A DNA stretch of 5,804 nt, taken from positions 1 through 5,804 of the forward strand of contig JALSHP010000034.1 in the NCBI GenBank assembly GCA_026982175.1, read 5' to 3'. Of the stretch, positions 1 to 5,804 are shown one piece after another (the stretch's first letter is position 1; every line of letters starts with the position of its first letter). The notes beneath the pieces are model-generated. The model made no database searches. It was given only the letters and a program-made list of their open reading frames with translations, and was not told the origin of the DNA. The stretch comes from Campylobacteraceae bacterium. GTDB lineage: Bacteria; Campylobacterota; Campylobacteria; Campylobacterales; Sulfurovaceae. The position numbers and the translations under genes were made by a program.

Positions 1-1
1 A

Positions 2-1189
2 AGAAGTACCAAAGATTTTCCTTTTCCTGCTTTGGAGGAACACCCTATTTCAGCTAAAATTGATAAAGCTTGTCAAACATTAGGCTATGTTCCCTACAAA
101 ACCCCTCGTGCCATTTTGTCACAAGCCAAAGGCAAACGTGCTAACTGTTACTACTCTAACTATTGTGGCTCTTACGGTTGCTCCTCTGGGGCAAAAGGGA
201 GTGCTAGGGCTTCACTGCTTCAACCGATGCTTCACAAAAAAAATCTCACCATCATTACCCATGCTTTTGTGAAGAAGTTAGTGGAAAAAGATAGTAAAGT
301 TGTTGAAGCTATTTATGTCGATACTAAAAGCAAAGAAGAGAAAAGCATCAAAGCCAAACTCTTCATTGTAGCTGGTCAAGCCGTAGAGAGTTCGCGTCTG
401 CTTTTAAATTCAAAATCTAAAAACTTTCCCAATGGTTTGGCAAACAACGCGGGGCAAGTGGGAAAAAACCTCCTCTTTTCAGCAGGAGGCGTAGGCTCTG
501 GAGAGTTTGATGAAGAGAACATCGCCCTCAAAGAGCTGATGGTAGAGGGGAAATTTGTCAATCGAAGCCTTTGTGATTGGTACTTTTATGAAGAAAATGG
601 CAAGGAGGTAAAAGGGGGGATTGTAGATTTTTTATTTGAACATGCCAACCCCATGACCAAAGCCACTTCACAGCGTTTTAAAAATGGAAAATTAACTTGG
701 GGGAAAGAGTTGCAAGATAACATTTTTCATAAAATTAACAAAACGAAACAGCTTAAATTTGAAGTCTTTAACGACTGGTTGCCTACGGACAACTGTTTTG
801 TATCAGTTGATGAAAAGTACAAAGACAGCTATGGTGTGCCTGTGGCAAACATACGCATAGGTGCCCATGAACACGACCTCAAAGTGGGTCGATATTTAGC
901 AACAAAGGCTGAAAAAGTTTTAAAGAAAATGGGGGCAAAAGAGGTCAGCTCCTCCATCTCTGCCTACCCTCCTTCCAATTTACAAGCAGGAGGGTGTCGT
1001 TTTGGTGATGACCCTAAAAGCTCGGTGTTAAACAAGTACTGTCAAGCCCATGAAGTTATAAACCTTTTTGTTACCGATGGCTCATTTATGCCCACAGGAG
1101 GGTCTGTAACCTATACTTGGACAATTTATGCCAATGCTTTTAGGGTGGGTGACCATATTGTCAAACATCAAAAAGCGTGGCTCTCTTAA
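2..1189 (+). CDS. GMC-family FAD-dependent oxidoreductase, C-terminal part (5' end outside window)
   Basis: Flavoprotein of the glucose-methanol-choline (GMC) family, closest in style to the large subunits of membrane-linked gluconate/sugar dehydrogenases. These oxidise an alcohol or sugar and pass electrons to a cytochrome; the substrate here cannot be told. The frame is open from base 2 and ends at TAA 1187-1189, giving 395 visible residues. A TTG at 32 could be read as a start, but the codons before it (KDFPFPALEEHPIS) already match the family, so the gene is cut by the window. About 150 N-terminal residues, including the FAD-binding GxGxxG, should lie upstream. Counting from base 2, there is a Cys-rich segment (C49, C55, C60, then GAKGS), an FAD-domain segment VAGQAVESSRLLL (about 123-135), and a GMC C-terminal domain (about 280-390) with GGCRFGDDP and LFVTDGSFMPTGG. 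The usual catalytic His and His/Asn appear replaced (see findings). The stop codon overlaps that of the convergent kinase gene. Family confidence is high; substrate is unknown. Confidence 0.9.
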   Translation, partial: RSTKDFPFPALEEHPISAKIDKACQTLGYVPYKTPRAILSQAKGKRANCYYSNYCGSYGCSSGAKGSARASLLQPMLHKKNLTIITHAFVKKLVEKDSKVVEAIYVDTKSKEEKSIKAKLFIVAGQAVESSRLLLNSKSKNFPNGLANNAGQVGKNLLFSAGGVGSGEFDEENIALKELMVEGKFVNRSLCDWYFYEENGKEVKGGIVDFLFEHANPMTKATSQRFKNGKLTWGKELQDNIFHKINKTKQLKFEVFNDWLPTDNCFVSVDEKYKDSYGVPVANIRIGAHEHDLKVGRYLATKAEKVLKKMGAKEVSSSISAYPPSNLQAGGCRFGDDPKSSVLNKYCQAHEVINLFVTDGSFMPTGGSVTYTWTIYANAFRVGDHIVKHQKAWLS

Positions 1190-3126
1190 TCCATATTTTT
1201 AGGTATCTCAATGGAAAAGATAGCCCCCTCTTTACCATTGCGTACCGAGATTGTTCCATCAAGGCTATCTTCCACAATCATTTTTAAAATATACAAACCT
1301 AAACCTGTACCATTTTGTTTGCTCTTCGTGGTAAAATAAGGAGAAAATAGCTTTTTCATATCTTTTTTAGCAATCCCTCCTCCATTGTCCTCAACTGAAA
1401 TAATCACTCTCTTTCTATGCTCCTGAACATCAATATGAATTCTCCCCTCACCAATCTCTTCTATCTTCTCTTTACAAATATAGATGGCATTGTTTAGAAG
1501 AACCAATAGTGATTGTAAGAGTTCAGAGGGGTAGCCTTTGACTTTAATGTGTTCATTAGCCTCATAAGTAAGCGTCACCTTATCGCTAAGGGCATGTTCT
1601 GTTAACTGATTGGCTTGTCGTAGTAGCGTTGCCATGGTAAAAACTTGTGCCTCTTTATTTTTTGAGAAGAAATCGGTAAAATCATTAATGGTTCGTGAGA
1701 GATAACTTGTCATCTCCTCAATATCATTTAAATAATTATCAAAGCTCTTGGGTTGCAGATTGTTTTTACGATAATCCATATCCATTGCCAAAACTGTACC
1801 ATTAATCGCCGAGAGGGGTTGTCGCCATTGGTGGGCAATGAGTGAAATCATCTCTCCCATGGAGGCGAGTTTACTCTGTCTTACCAAAAAGGCCTCTTGC
1901 TCCTGTTGTTCACGACTTCGCTCTCGCAAATGGTAAAGAAAGATAAGCATAAATATCACCAACAATGTTACCCATAAATACCCTATTGAAACATATATGT
2001 TGTGTAAATACTTATCAAATGCCCAGATAAAACTGATAATAAAAGTTGTCACGAGAATAATAACTATTTTTAAATAAGCTTTTTTCTTAAAGAGATAAAA
2101 GATAAATAATGAGAGTAAAAAAGATATCAACAAGTTAATCTTTTGATAAATAGGATTTTGTCGTAAAAAATTATTGCCCAACATGTTTTCTATGGCTAAA
2201 GCATGAATCATACTATTAGAAATCTCGACCCCTGTGGGCGTTTTATAGGTCGAGTTTAAGCCAATAAGTGATGTTCCTAAAATAACTATCTTCCCTCTAA
2301 TCTCCTCAGGGGGAACGCTCCCTTTTAAAATATCAATCGCAGAGAATATCTTAGGTCTACTGACGGGAAAATTCAGTAAAATACTATCCGTTGAGAGGTC
2401 ATGGTATCGCTCTTGGTCAAAACTCATAATCGTAGCTAACGCAAAAGAGGGAAATATCTTCTCTTTATATTCCATAAAGAGTGGTATCCGTCTAAAGATA
2501 CCATCACTGTCTTTCCACGCATTTACAAAACCAAAATTTTGGCTCTTTTTTTGTAAGGCATTATAATTACATAATAGAGAGTTCACTTGAAATTTTGTTT
2601 CTCTACTTTTTAATATATTCTCATGATAGAGAAGTGCGTTACAATGTTTCGCGGTCATCCCATTGTCATAAAAATAAGTAGAGAGTGTTGCATTGGCATG
2701 TTGAATACTCTGTGTAAAAAGGGCATCATTATCTTTGAGTGCTTCGGGTATGTTTCTAAACTCTACTTCCAAATTAAAAAAATTCTTATAAAAATTTTGT
2801 ATATTTAAAGGGGAAATTCTATCAACCTCGGGGAAGAGTATGTTTATCCCTAAAGCTGAAGGGTTTAACGCTGAAATATTATCGACTAAATTGGCATTAA
2901 TAACCCTCGACCATGGCCACTGTCCAAGTACTTCTAAACTTTTTTCATCAATATTAACAATAACCGTATAAAACTCATTCTCTTTTTTAACCTGATTACT
3001 TAACTGCATCATATAATCATAAATTTTATAATCACTTTTTTGTAAATATTCACTGTTATAAAAGTAGAAATAGATTGCCAATAGAAGCATGAATGCTCCT
3101 ATCCACTTCATTATATGTTTAAACAT
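1186..3126 (-). CDS. CHASE2-domain sensor histidine kinase
   Basis: Inner-membrane sensor kinase of 646 residues, expected to autophosphorylate on His and pass phosphate to a response regulator not seen in this window. It has TM1 at about 7-23 and a periplasmic CHASE2 domain at about 30-325. CHASE2 hallmarks are VIVNIDEKSLEVLGQWPWSR at 55-74, GFVNAWKDSDGIFRRIPLF near 199-217, and GKIVILGTSLIGL at 278-290. Three closely spaced TM helices follow (about 331-347, 352-370, 378-398), as usual after CHASE2, then a short charged linker. The HisKA domain has MGEMISLIAHQWRQP with phosphoacceptor H432. The HATPase domain has an N box at N545/N546, G1 DNGGGI at 580-585, an F box around F594-F598, and G2 GTGLGL at 606-611. 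No receiver or HAMP domain is present. It is the last gene of the operon: its ATG directly follows the TAG of the OmpA-like gene with no gap and no clear Shine-Dalgarno, which suggests translational coupling. A second ATG (M13, 3090-3088) has an AGGAG five bases upstream, but starting there would lose the basic residues before TM1. Confidence 0.95.
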   Translation of the reverse strand: MFKHIMKWIGAFMLLLAIYFYFYNSEYLQKSDYKIYDYMMQLSNQVKKENEFYTVIVNIDEKSLEVLGQWPWSRVINANLVDNISALNPSALGINILFPEVDRISPLNIQNFYKNFFNLEVEFRNIPEALKDNDALFTQSIQHANATLSTYFYDNGMTAKHCNALLYHENILKSRETKFQVNSLLCNYNALQKKSQNFGFVNAWKDSDGIFRRIPLFMEYKEKIFPSFALATIMSFDQERYHDLSTDSILLNFPVSRPKIFSAIDILKGSVPPEEIRGKIVILGTSLIGLNSTYKTPTGVEISNSMIHALAIENMLGNNFLRQNPIYQKINLLISFLLSLFIFYLFKKKAYLKIVIILVTTFIISFIWAFDKYLHNIYVSIGYLWVTLLVIFMLIFLYHLRERSREQQEQEAFLVRQSKLASMGEMISLIAHQWRQPLSAINGTVLAMDMDYRKNNLQPKSFDNYLNDIEEMTSYLSRTINDFTDFFSKNKEAQVFTMATLLRQANQLTEHALSDKVTLTYEANEHIKVKGYPSELLQSLLVLLNNAIYICKEKIEEIGEGRIHIDVQEHRKRVIISVEDNGGGIAKKDMKKLFSPYFTTKSKQNGTGLGLYILKMIVEDSLDGTISVRNGKEGAIFSIEIPKNMD

Positions 3127-3759
3127 CTATTTAATATAAATTTCAACATTTCGGTTCAAGGGTTCACTCACATTATCGGCTGTTTTGACGAGTAAATCCT
3201 CCTCTCCGAAACCTTTTGTGTTTAAAGCTAAAAGCTTCACATCTTGTGAACTTAGCATATTTTTAATATACTTTGCACGTTTCAAAGAGACATCAATATT
3301 CAGCTTACTACTCCCTACGGTATCGGTATGCCCAATGACATCTACCATAGATAAAGATCTTGTTTTTATTGTCTCAATTGCACGGTTAAACGTGGTTTGA
3401 GACGCTGTTGTTAATGCCATTTCATGAGGCTTAAAATAGAGTAGAAATGAGACAGGTTTTTGAGGTGCCGCGGCCAATACCTTACCAAAACGTTTTTTAA
3501 TCTCTGCCTCAGGCATTATTTTAGGTGGAGGAGGTGCTTTTTTCTTATCTTTCATATCGACATAAGCTCCAATTTTATCAAGATTGGCACTTCCCTTTTG
3601 CGTTGAAACCATAACAGAATTTTGTGTTTTACCATTGTTCAGTAAAACAACTGTTGTTTTTTTCTTTACCTCTAAAGGTGGAGCAACTTTTGGCTTAAGC
3701 CCATAGATAGTCTGTGCTACAATAATCACTAAAATTAACTCTAAAAGTCTAAAACCCAC
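3127..3759 (-). CDS. OmpA-family peptidoglycan-binding protein with N-terminal membrane anchor
   Basis: Protein of 210 residues predicted to bind peptidoglycan non-covalently in the periplasm. A hydrophobic stretch at about 5-21 (LLELILVIIVAQTIYGL) is either an uncleaved anchor or a signal. A Lys/Pro-rich linker follows (about 22-100, including KKKAPPPPK), then an OmpA C-terminal domain at about 103-210. In that domain GHTD (D146) and the Arg of LKRA (R161) are 15 residues apart, the spacing of the diaminopimelate-binding Asp/Arg pair in OmpA proteins. NRNVEI near the end matches the usual NRRVEI. There is no beta-barrel, so it resembles MotB- or TonB-like tethers more than classical OmpA. 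The start is GTG (3759-3757), supported by a strong GGAGG seven bases upstream and by a one-base overlap with the fecR-like stop (TAGTG). Its stop abuts the kinase start. The first residues (MGFRLLEL) resemble a type IV pilin N-terminus (see findings). Domain call is firm; the partner and job are inferred from the operon. Confidence 0.9.
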   Translation of the reverse strand: MGFRLLELILVIIVAQTIYGLKPKVAPPLEVKKKTTVVLLNNGKTQNSVMVSTQKGSANLDKIGAYVDMKDKKKAPPPPKIMPEAEIKKRFGKVLAAAPQKPVSFLLYFKPHEMALTTASQTTFNRAIETIKTRSLSMVDVIGHTDTVGSSKLNIDVSLKRAKYIKNMLSSQDVKLLALNTKGFGEEDLLVKTADNVSEPLNRNVEIYIK

Positions 3760-4178
3760 TATTTTGCCTCCACAGCGAATTTTGTACCACGAATCCCAAT
3801 AACCCCTGTAGGGATACGAAACTTAACCGATTCAGGTGAGAGCTTTCCAATTTTTCCTGAAGAGAAAACAGCTTTTCCTTTTTTCAGCTTTAAATCCACA
3901 TCATACTTTTTTTCACTTGGTTTTACAACAAAATGGTTAATTACAAAAATGGCTTTTGCCCCAAGTGATATCCGTGTTCCATCATCAAACATAATGCCTA
4001 AAGAGCTTTTCTCTTTGGTAAAAATAATATCACCATTCTCCAATTCACTTCCCTCTTTTAAAACAATAAGCTTTTTAGCTCGTTTAACTTCAGCTTTACC
4101 CTCTACAGTTTTCACCACACCCACATTGGCAAAAAGCATTGTTCCCAACAATATCATTAACTTGACGATTCTATTCAT
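3759..4178 (-). CDS. Secreted FecR-domain protein
   Basis: Small exported protein of 139 residues with a Sec-type signal peptide (about 1-17, basic N-terminus, hydrophobic core, likely cleavage after LFA). The mature part is essentially one FecR domain. It has VVKTVEGKAEV near the N-terminus, a glycine-turn region with GSELENGDII, FDDGTRISLG at about 64-73, KGKAVFSSGKIG at about 100-111, and the characteristic IPTGVIGIRGTKF at about 122-134, close to the family consensus TPTGVxGxRGTxF. It ends only five residues after RGTKF, so the segment that often follows this motif is short or missing. It lacks the cytoplasmic and transmembrane parts of true FecR anti-sigma regulators, and no sigma factor is nearby, so it is not a classical FecR. 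It is the first gene of the operon. The ATG at 4178-4176 is preceded by AAGG six bases upstream. Its role is unknown; a ligand-binding or scaffold partner of the downstream OmpA-like protein and kinase is inferred from position. Confidence 0.88.
   Translation of the reverse strand: MNRIVKLMILLGTMLFANVGVVKTVEGKAEVKRAKKLIVLKEGSELENGDIIFTKEKSSLGIMFDDGTRISLGAKAIFVINHFVVKPSEKKYDVDLKLKKGKAVFSSGKIGKLSPESVKFRIPTGVIGIRGTKFAVEAK
3767..3771 (-). promoter_or_regulatory. Ribosome binding site for the OmpA-like gene
   Basis: The minus strand reads GGAGG here, seven bases before GTG 3759-3757. It lies inside the last codons of the FecR-domain gene and is the strongest Shine-Dalgarno in the operon. It decides the choice of the GTG start, since no ATG, GTG or TTG lies closely upstream in that frame. 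Confidence 0.8.
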
Positions 4179-4184
4179 AAATAA

Positions 4185-4188
4185 CCTT
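4185..4188 (-). promoter_or_regulatory. Weak ribosome binding site for the FecR-domain gene
   Basis: The minus strand reads AAGG, six bases before the ATG at 4178. The match to the Shine-Dalgarno consensus is short but correctly placed, and it supports this start codon, which also gives a good signal peptide. Confidence 0.5.
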
Positions 4189-4199
4189 ATTTAACATTT

Positions 4200-4205
4200 A
4201 ATATA
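4200..4205 (-). promoter_or_regulatory. Candidate -10 box for the fecR-ompA-kinase operon
   Basis: The minus strand reads CTAAGATTATATT, with TATATT as a possible -10 element about 21 bases before the FecR-domain ATG. No TTGACA-like -35 is present at the right distance. The upstream sequence is rich in A/T tracts, as in Campylobacterota sigma-70 promoters, which often lack a -35 box. The leader would be very short. This is a pattern match only, and an AT-rich region gives such matches easily. Confidence 0.35.
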
Positions 4206-4299
4206 ATCTTAGCAGAAATAATTACTACTATAAACATATATATTTTTATATTCTCTCTTTAGCTTAAACTGTTTCAATCTCTCTCTATTTTACCTAAGA

Positions 4300-4305
4300 T
4301 ATAAT
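4300..4305 (+). promoter_or_regulatory. Candidate -10 box for pbpC
   Basis: A perfect TATAAT lies 38 bases before the pbpC ATG, within CTAAGATATAATTTA. A transcription start around 4312 would leave a leader of about 30 bases. There is no recognisable -35. TACAAT at 4311-4316 is an alternative -10. The match is good but sits in AT-rich sequence. Confidence 0.42.
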
Positions 4306-4343
4306 TTAGATACAATTATGAAAATTTTGGATAACAATTAATA

Positions 4344-5804
4344 ATGAAATTTCTACAAAAAATCATACACTTTGTTCTAAGCCTTATTGTTCTACTTATC
4401 CTACTCAACTACCTTTTCCCTCTCAATACTGCACGACTCAACAAACCCCAATCGACCCTCATCTATGACAATAAGCATCACCTCATCGCCGTTAAATTAA
4501 GTTCGGATGGATTTTTACGTATGCCCATCAAAAAAGAGGCATTAAATTCAAATATTAAAAACATCGTACTCGCCTATGAAGACCAACATTTTGAACAACA
4601 CTTTGGCGTGAACCCTTTTGCCATTTTTCGTGCCTTATGGTTTAATCTAAGCAATCAAAAAACGATTGGGGCTTCTACCATTACCATGCAAGTAGCCCGT
4701 ATGATGCACAATAAACCTCGAACATTGAGCCAAAAAATCATTGAGATGTTTCAAGCCTTTCAACTAGAGTTTTATAATAGCAAAAATGAAATCTTAACTT
4801 TTTACCTCAACAACGCTCCTTATGGAGGAAATGTAGAGGGCTTTGCTTCGGCTTCGTTTAAATATTTTGGCTTAGAGCCTTCTTCTCTCTCTTTATCTCA
4901 AATTGCTTATTTAACAGCCATTCCCAAAAATCCTAATGCCAATCGTCCTAAAATATTTAAAAATAAAAAAAGTAGAGATATCAATAGCATCAAAAATAGA
5001 TTGCTCAAACGTATTTTTGAACTTGGGCTTTTAGAGAGCAAAGATTATCAACGTGCTTTAGCAGAAAAAATTTCTGTAAATTTTCAAAATCTTCCCAATA
5101 AGATACCCCACATAACAGCTCAAATTAGAACACAAGGGGAAGTCAACACCACCATTAATATGAGTCTTCAAAGCCAAGTTCAAGCACTTCTTGCTTCACG
5201 CATCAAAGAGATAAACGCGTTCAATATTCACAATGCTTCAGCCATTGTCATTGAGAACAAAAGCATGAACATTGTCGCCTATGTCGCCTCACAAGATTTT
5301 TATGACACCCAACATGGGGGGCAAAATGATGGGCTAAAATCTTTGGTCTCTCCAGGTTCTACCCTTAAACCTTTTGTTTATGCGAGAGCCTTAGAAGAAG
5401 GGCTTCTTACTCCACTTAAAAAAGTGTTTGACGTACCTTTGTTTATTAAGGGCTATCAACCAATGAACTATGCTAGAGAGTATTTAGGAGAGGTAACAGC
5501 CACCGAAGCCTTGCAACTCTCCCTTAACATTCCAGCTGTGGAGCTTGATAGGCTACTCAAAAAAAAGAGTCTTTATACCCTACTTAAACAAGCGAATGTT
5601 ACTTCACTCACCCAGCCCAAATCTTACTATGGGGCTTCGTTGACTTTAGGAGGCTTAGGACTACCCCTAAAAGAGAACGCCGAACTTTTTGCCATGTTAG
5701 CCAATGGAGGCATGTACCAAAAAGCCTCTTATCTAAAAAATAGAATAAAAAAGAAACCTCAACAGCTCATAAGCCCACAAGCCACTTACTTAGTTAGCAA
5801 TATC
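4344..5804 (+). CDS. pbpC: Penicillin-binding protein 1C (bifunctional glycosyltransferase/transpeptidase), 3' end outside window
   Basis: Class A-type penicillin-binding protein that polymerises glycan strands and, by family, has a transpeptidase module. The first 487 codons are visible with no stop before the window ends. An N-terminal TM anchor spans about 7-26. The GT51 glycosyltransferase domain (about 50-220) has motif 1 EDQHFEQHFG at 79-88 with catalytic E79, motif 2 GASTITMQVAR at 109-119, motif 3 around K131-E134, and motif 4 KNEILTFYLNNAPYGG from 147. The transpeptidase domain starts near 295, with SxxK at S339-K342 (GSTLKPF) and SxN at S393-N395. The KTG motif and the usual C-terminal BiPBP_C domain would lie beyond the edge. 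GASTITMQVAR and the compact linker between the two domains favour PBP1C over PBP1A. The ATG at 4344 is the only reasonable start: an in-frame TAA lies at 4332-4334 and the next ATG is codon 60. Its Shine-Dalgarno is weak. In many proteobacteria pbpC sits beside an alpha-2-macroglobulin gene; that could follow outside the window. Confidence 0.93.
   Translation, partial: MKFLQKIIHFVLSLIVLLILLNYLFPLNTARLNKPQSTLIYDNKHHLIAVKLSSDGFLRMPIKKEALNSNIKNIVLAYEDQHFEQHFGVNPFAIFRALWFNLSNQKTIGASTITMQVARMMHNKPRTLSQKIIEMFQAFQLEFYNSKNEILTFYLNNAPYGGNVEGFASASFKYFGLEPSSLSLSQIAYLTAIPKNPNANRPKIFKNKKSRDINSIKNRLLKRIFELGLLESKDYQRALAEKISVNFQNLPNKIPHITAQIRTQGEVNTTINMSLQSQVQALLASRIKEINAFNIHNASAIVIENKSMNIVAYVASQDFYDTQHGGQNDGLKSLVSPGSTLKPFVYARALEEGLLTPLKKVFDVPLFIKGYQPMNYAREYLGEVTATEALQLSLNIPAVELDRLLKKKSLYTLLKQANVTSLTQPKSYYGASLTLGGLGLPLKENAELFAMLANGGMYQKASYLKNRIKKKPQQLISPQATYLVSNI

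Larger units (their letters stand above)
4179..4343. other. Divergent intergenic regulatory region
   Basis: These 165 bases separate the start codons of the leftward sensor operon and the rightward pbpC gene, so the promoters of both should lie here. The region is strongly AT-rich. The heptamer CTAAGAT occurs as an inverted pair (4206-4212 on minus, 4294-4300 on plus), each copy directly before a candidate -10 box. No terminator-like hairpin or RNA gene was seen. Confidence 0.7.

Noticed and set aside
32..34. TTG as the start of the GMC gene
   Set aside because: The frame is open to the window edge and the codons before the TTG match the family, so the real start is outside the window.
2623..2808. 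Open frame of 61 codons on the plus strand
   Set aside because: It lies wholly antisense to the CHASE2 domain of the kinase, has no recognisable domain and no good ribosome site.
3185..3400. Open frame of 71 codons antisense to the OmpA domain
   Set aside because: A shadow of a well-supported conserved domain on the other strand, with low-complexity Ser/Phe-rich composition.
3949..4194. Open frame of 81 codons antisense to the FecR-domain gene
   Set aside because: The opposite strand carries a clear signal peptide and FecR motifs; this frame has no family resemblance.
4202..4207. Plus-strand TATAAT
   Set aside because: It lies over 130 bases before pbpC and overlaps the candidate minus-strand -10 box, so it is probably just the AT-rich reverse of that site.
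4329..4339. GGATAACAATT, identical to half of the E. coli lac operator
   Set aside because: Only one half-site is present, there is no LacI-type gene nearby and the genomic background is AT-rich; taken as coincidence.
1..5804. CRISPR arrays, tRNA or rRNA genes, insertion sequences
   Set aside because: No regularly spaced direct repeats, structural RNA features, transposase frames or terminal inverted repeats were seen.

Overview
This 5.8-kb window holds five protein-coding genes on an AT-rich chromosome. The organism is most likely a member of the Campylobacterota (Sulfurimonas-, Sulfurovum- or Arcobacter-like). The evidence is the AT-rich third codon positions, promoters with a -10 box but no clear -35 box, and a histidine kinase whose phosphoacceptor motif is the AHQWRQP form very common in that phylum. 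This placement is a judgement from recognised sequence style, not from a database search.

Layout: (1) 2-1189, plus strand: the C-terminal two thirds of a GMC-family flavoprotein dehydrogenase, running in from the left edge. (2) 1186-4178, minus strand: a compact three-gene operon transcribed right to left. It encodes a small secreted FecR-domain protein (4178-3759), a membrane-anchored OmpA-like peptidoglycan-binding protein (3759-3127) and a CHASE2 sensor histidine kinase (3126-1186). The genes touch or overlap, so expression is probably coupled. (3) 4179-4343: a 165-bp divergent intergenic region with a candidate -10 box for each direction. (4) 4344-5804, plus strand: the first 487 codons of penicillin-binding protein 1C (pbpC), running off the right edge.

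How the parts may work together: the operon products occupy successive positions in the envelope. FecR-domain protein is periplasmic or outer-membrane associated, the OmpA-like protein is tethered to the inner membrane and grips peptidoglycan, and the kinase has a periplasmic CHASE2 sensor with a cytoplasmic catalytic core. The most interesting reading is a trans-envelope sensory module that reports on the cell wall or periplasm. No response regulator is in the window, so its output is unknown. The divergently transcribed pbpC is also a peptidoglycan gene, which makes a wall-related function plausible but unproven. The GMC enzyme is convergent with the operon (their stop codons overlap) and is probably functionally separate.
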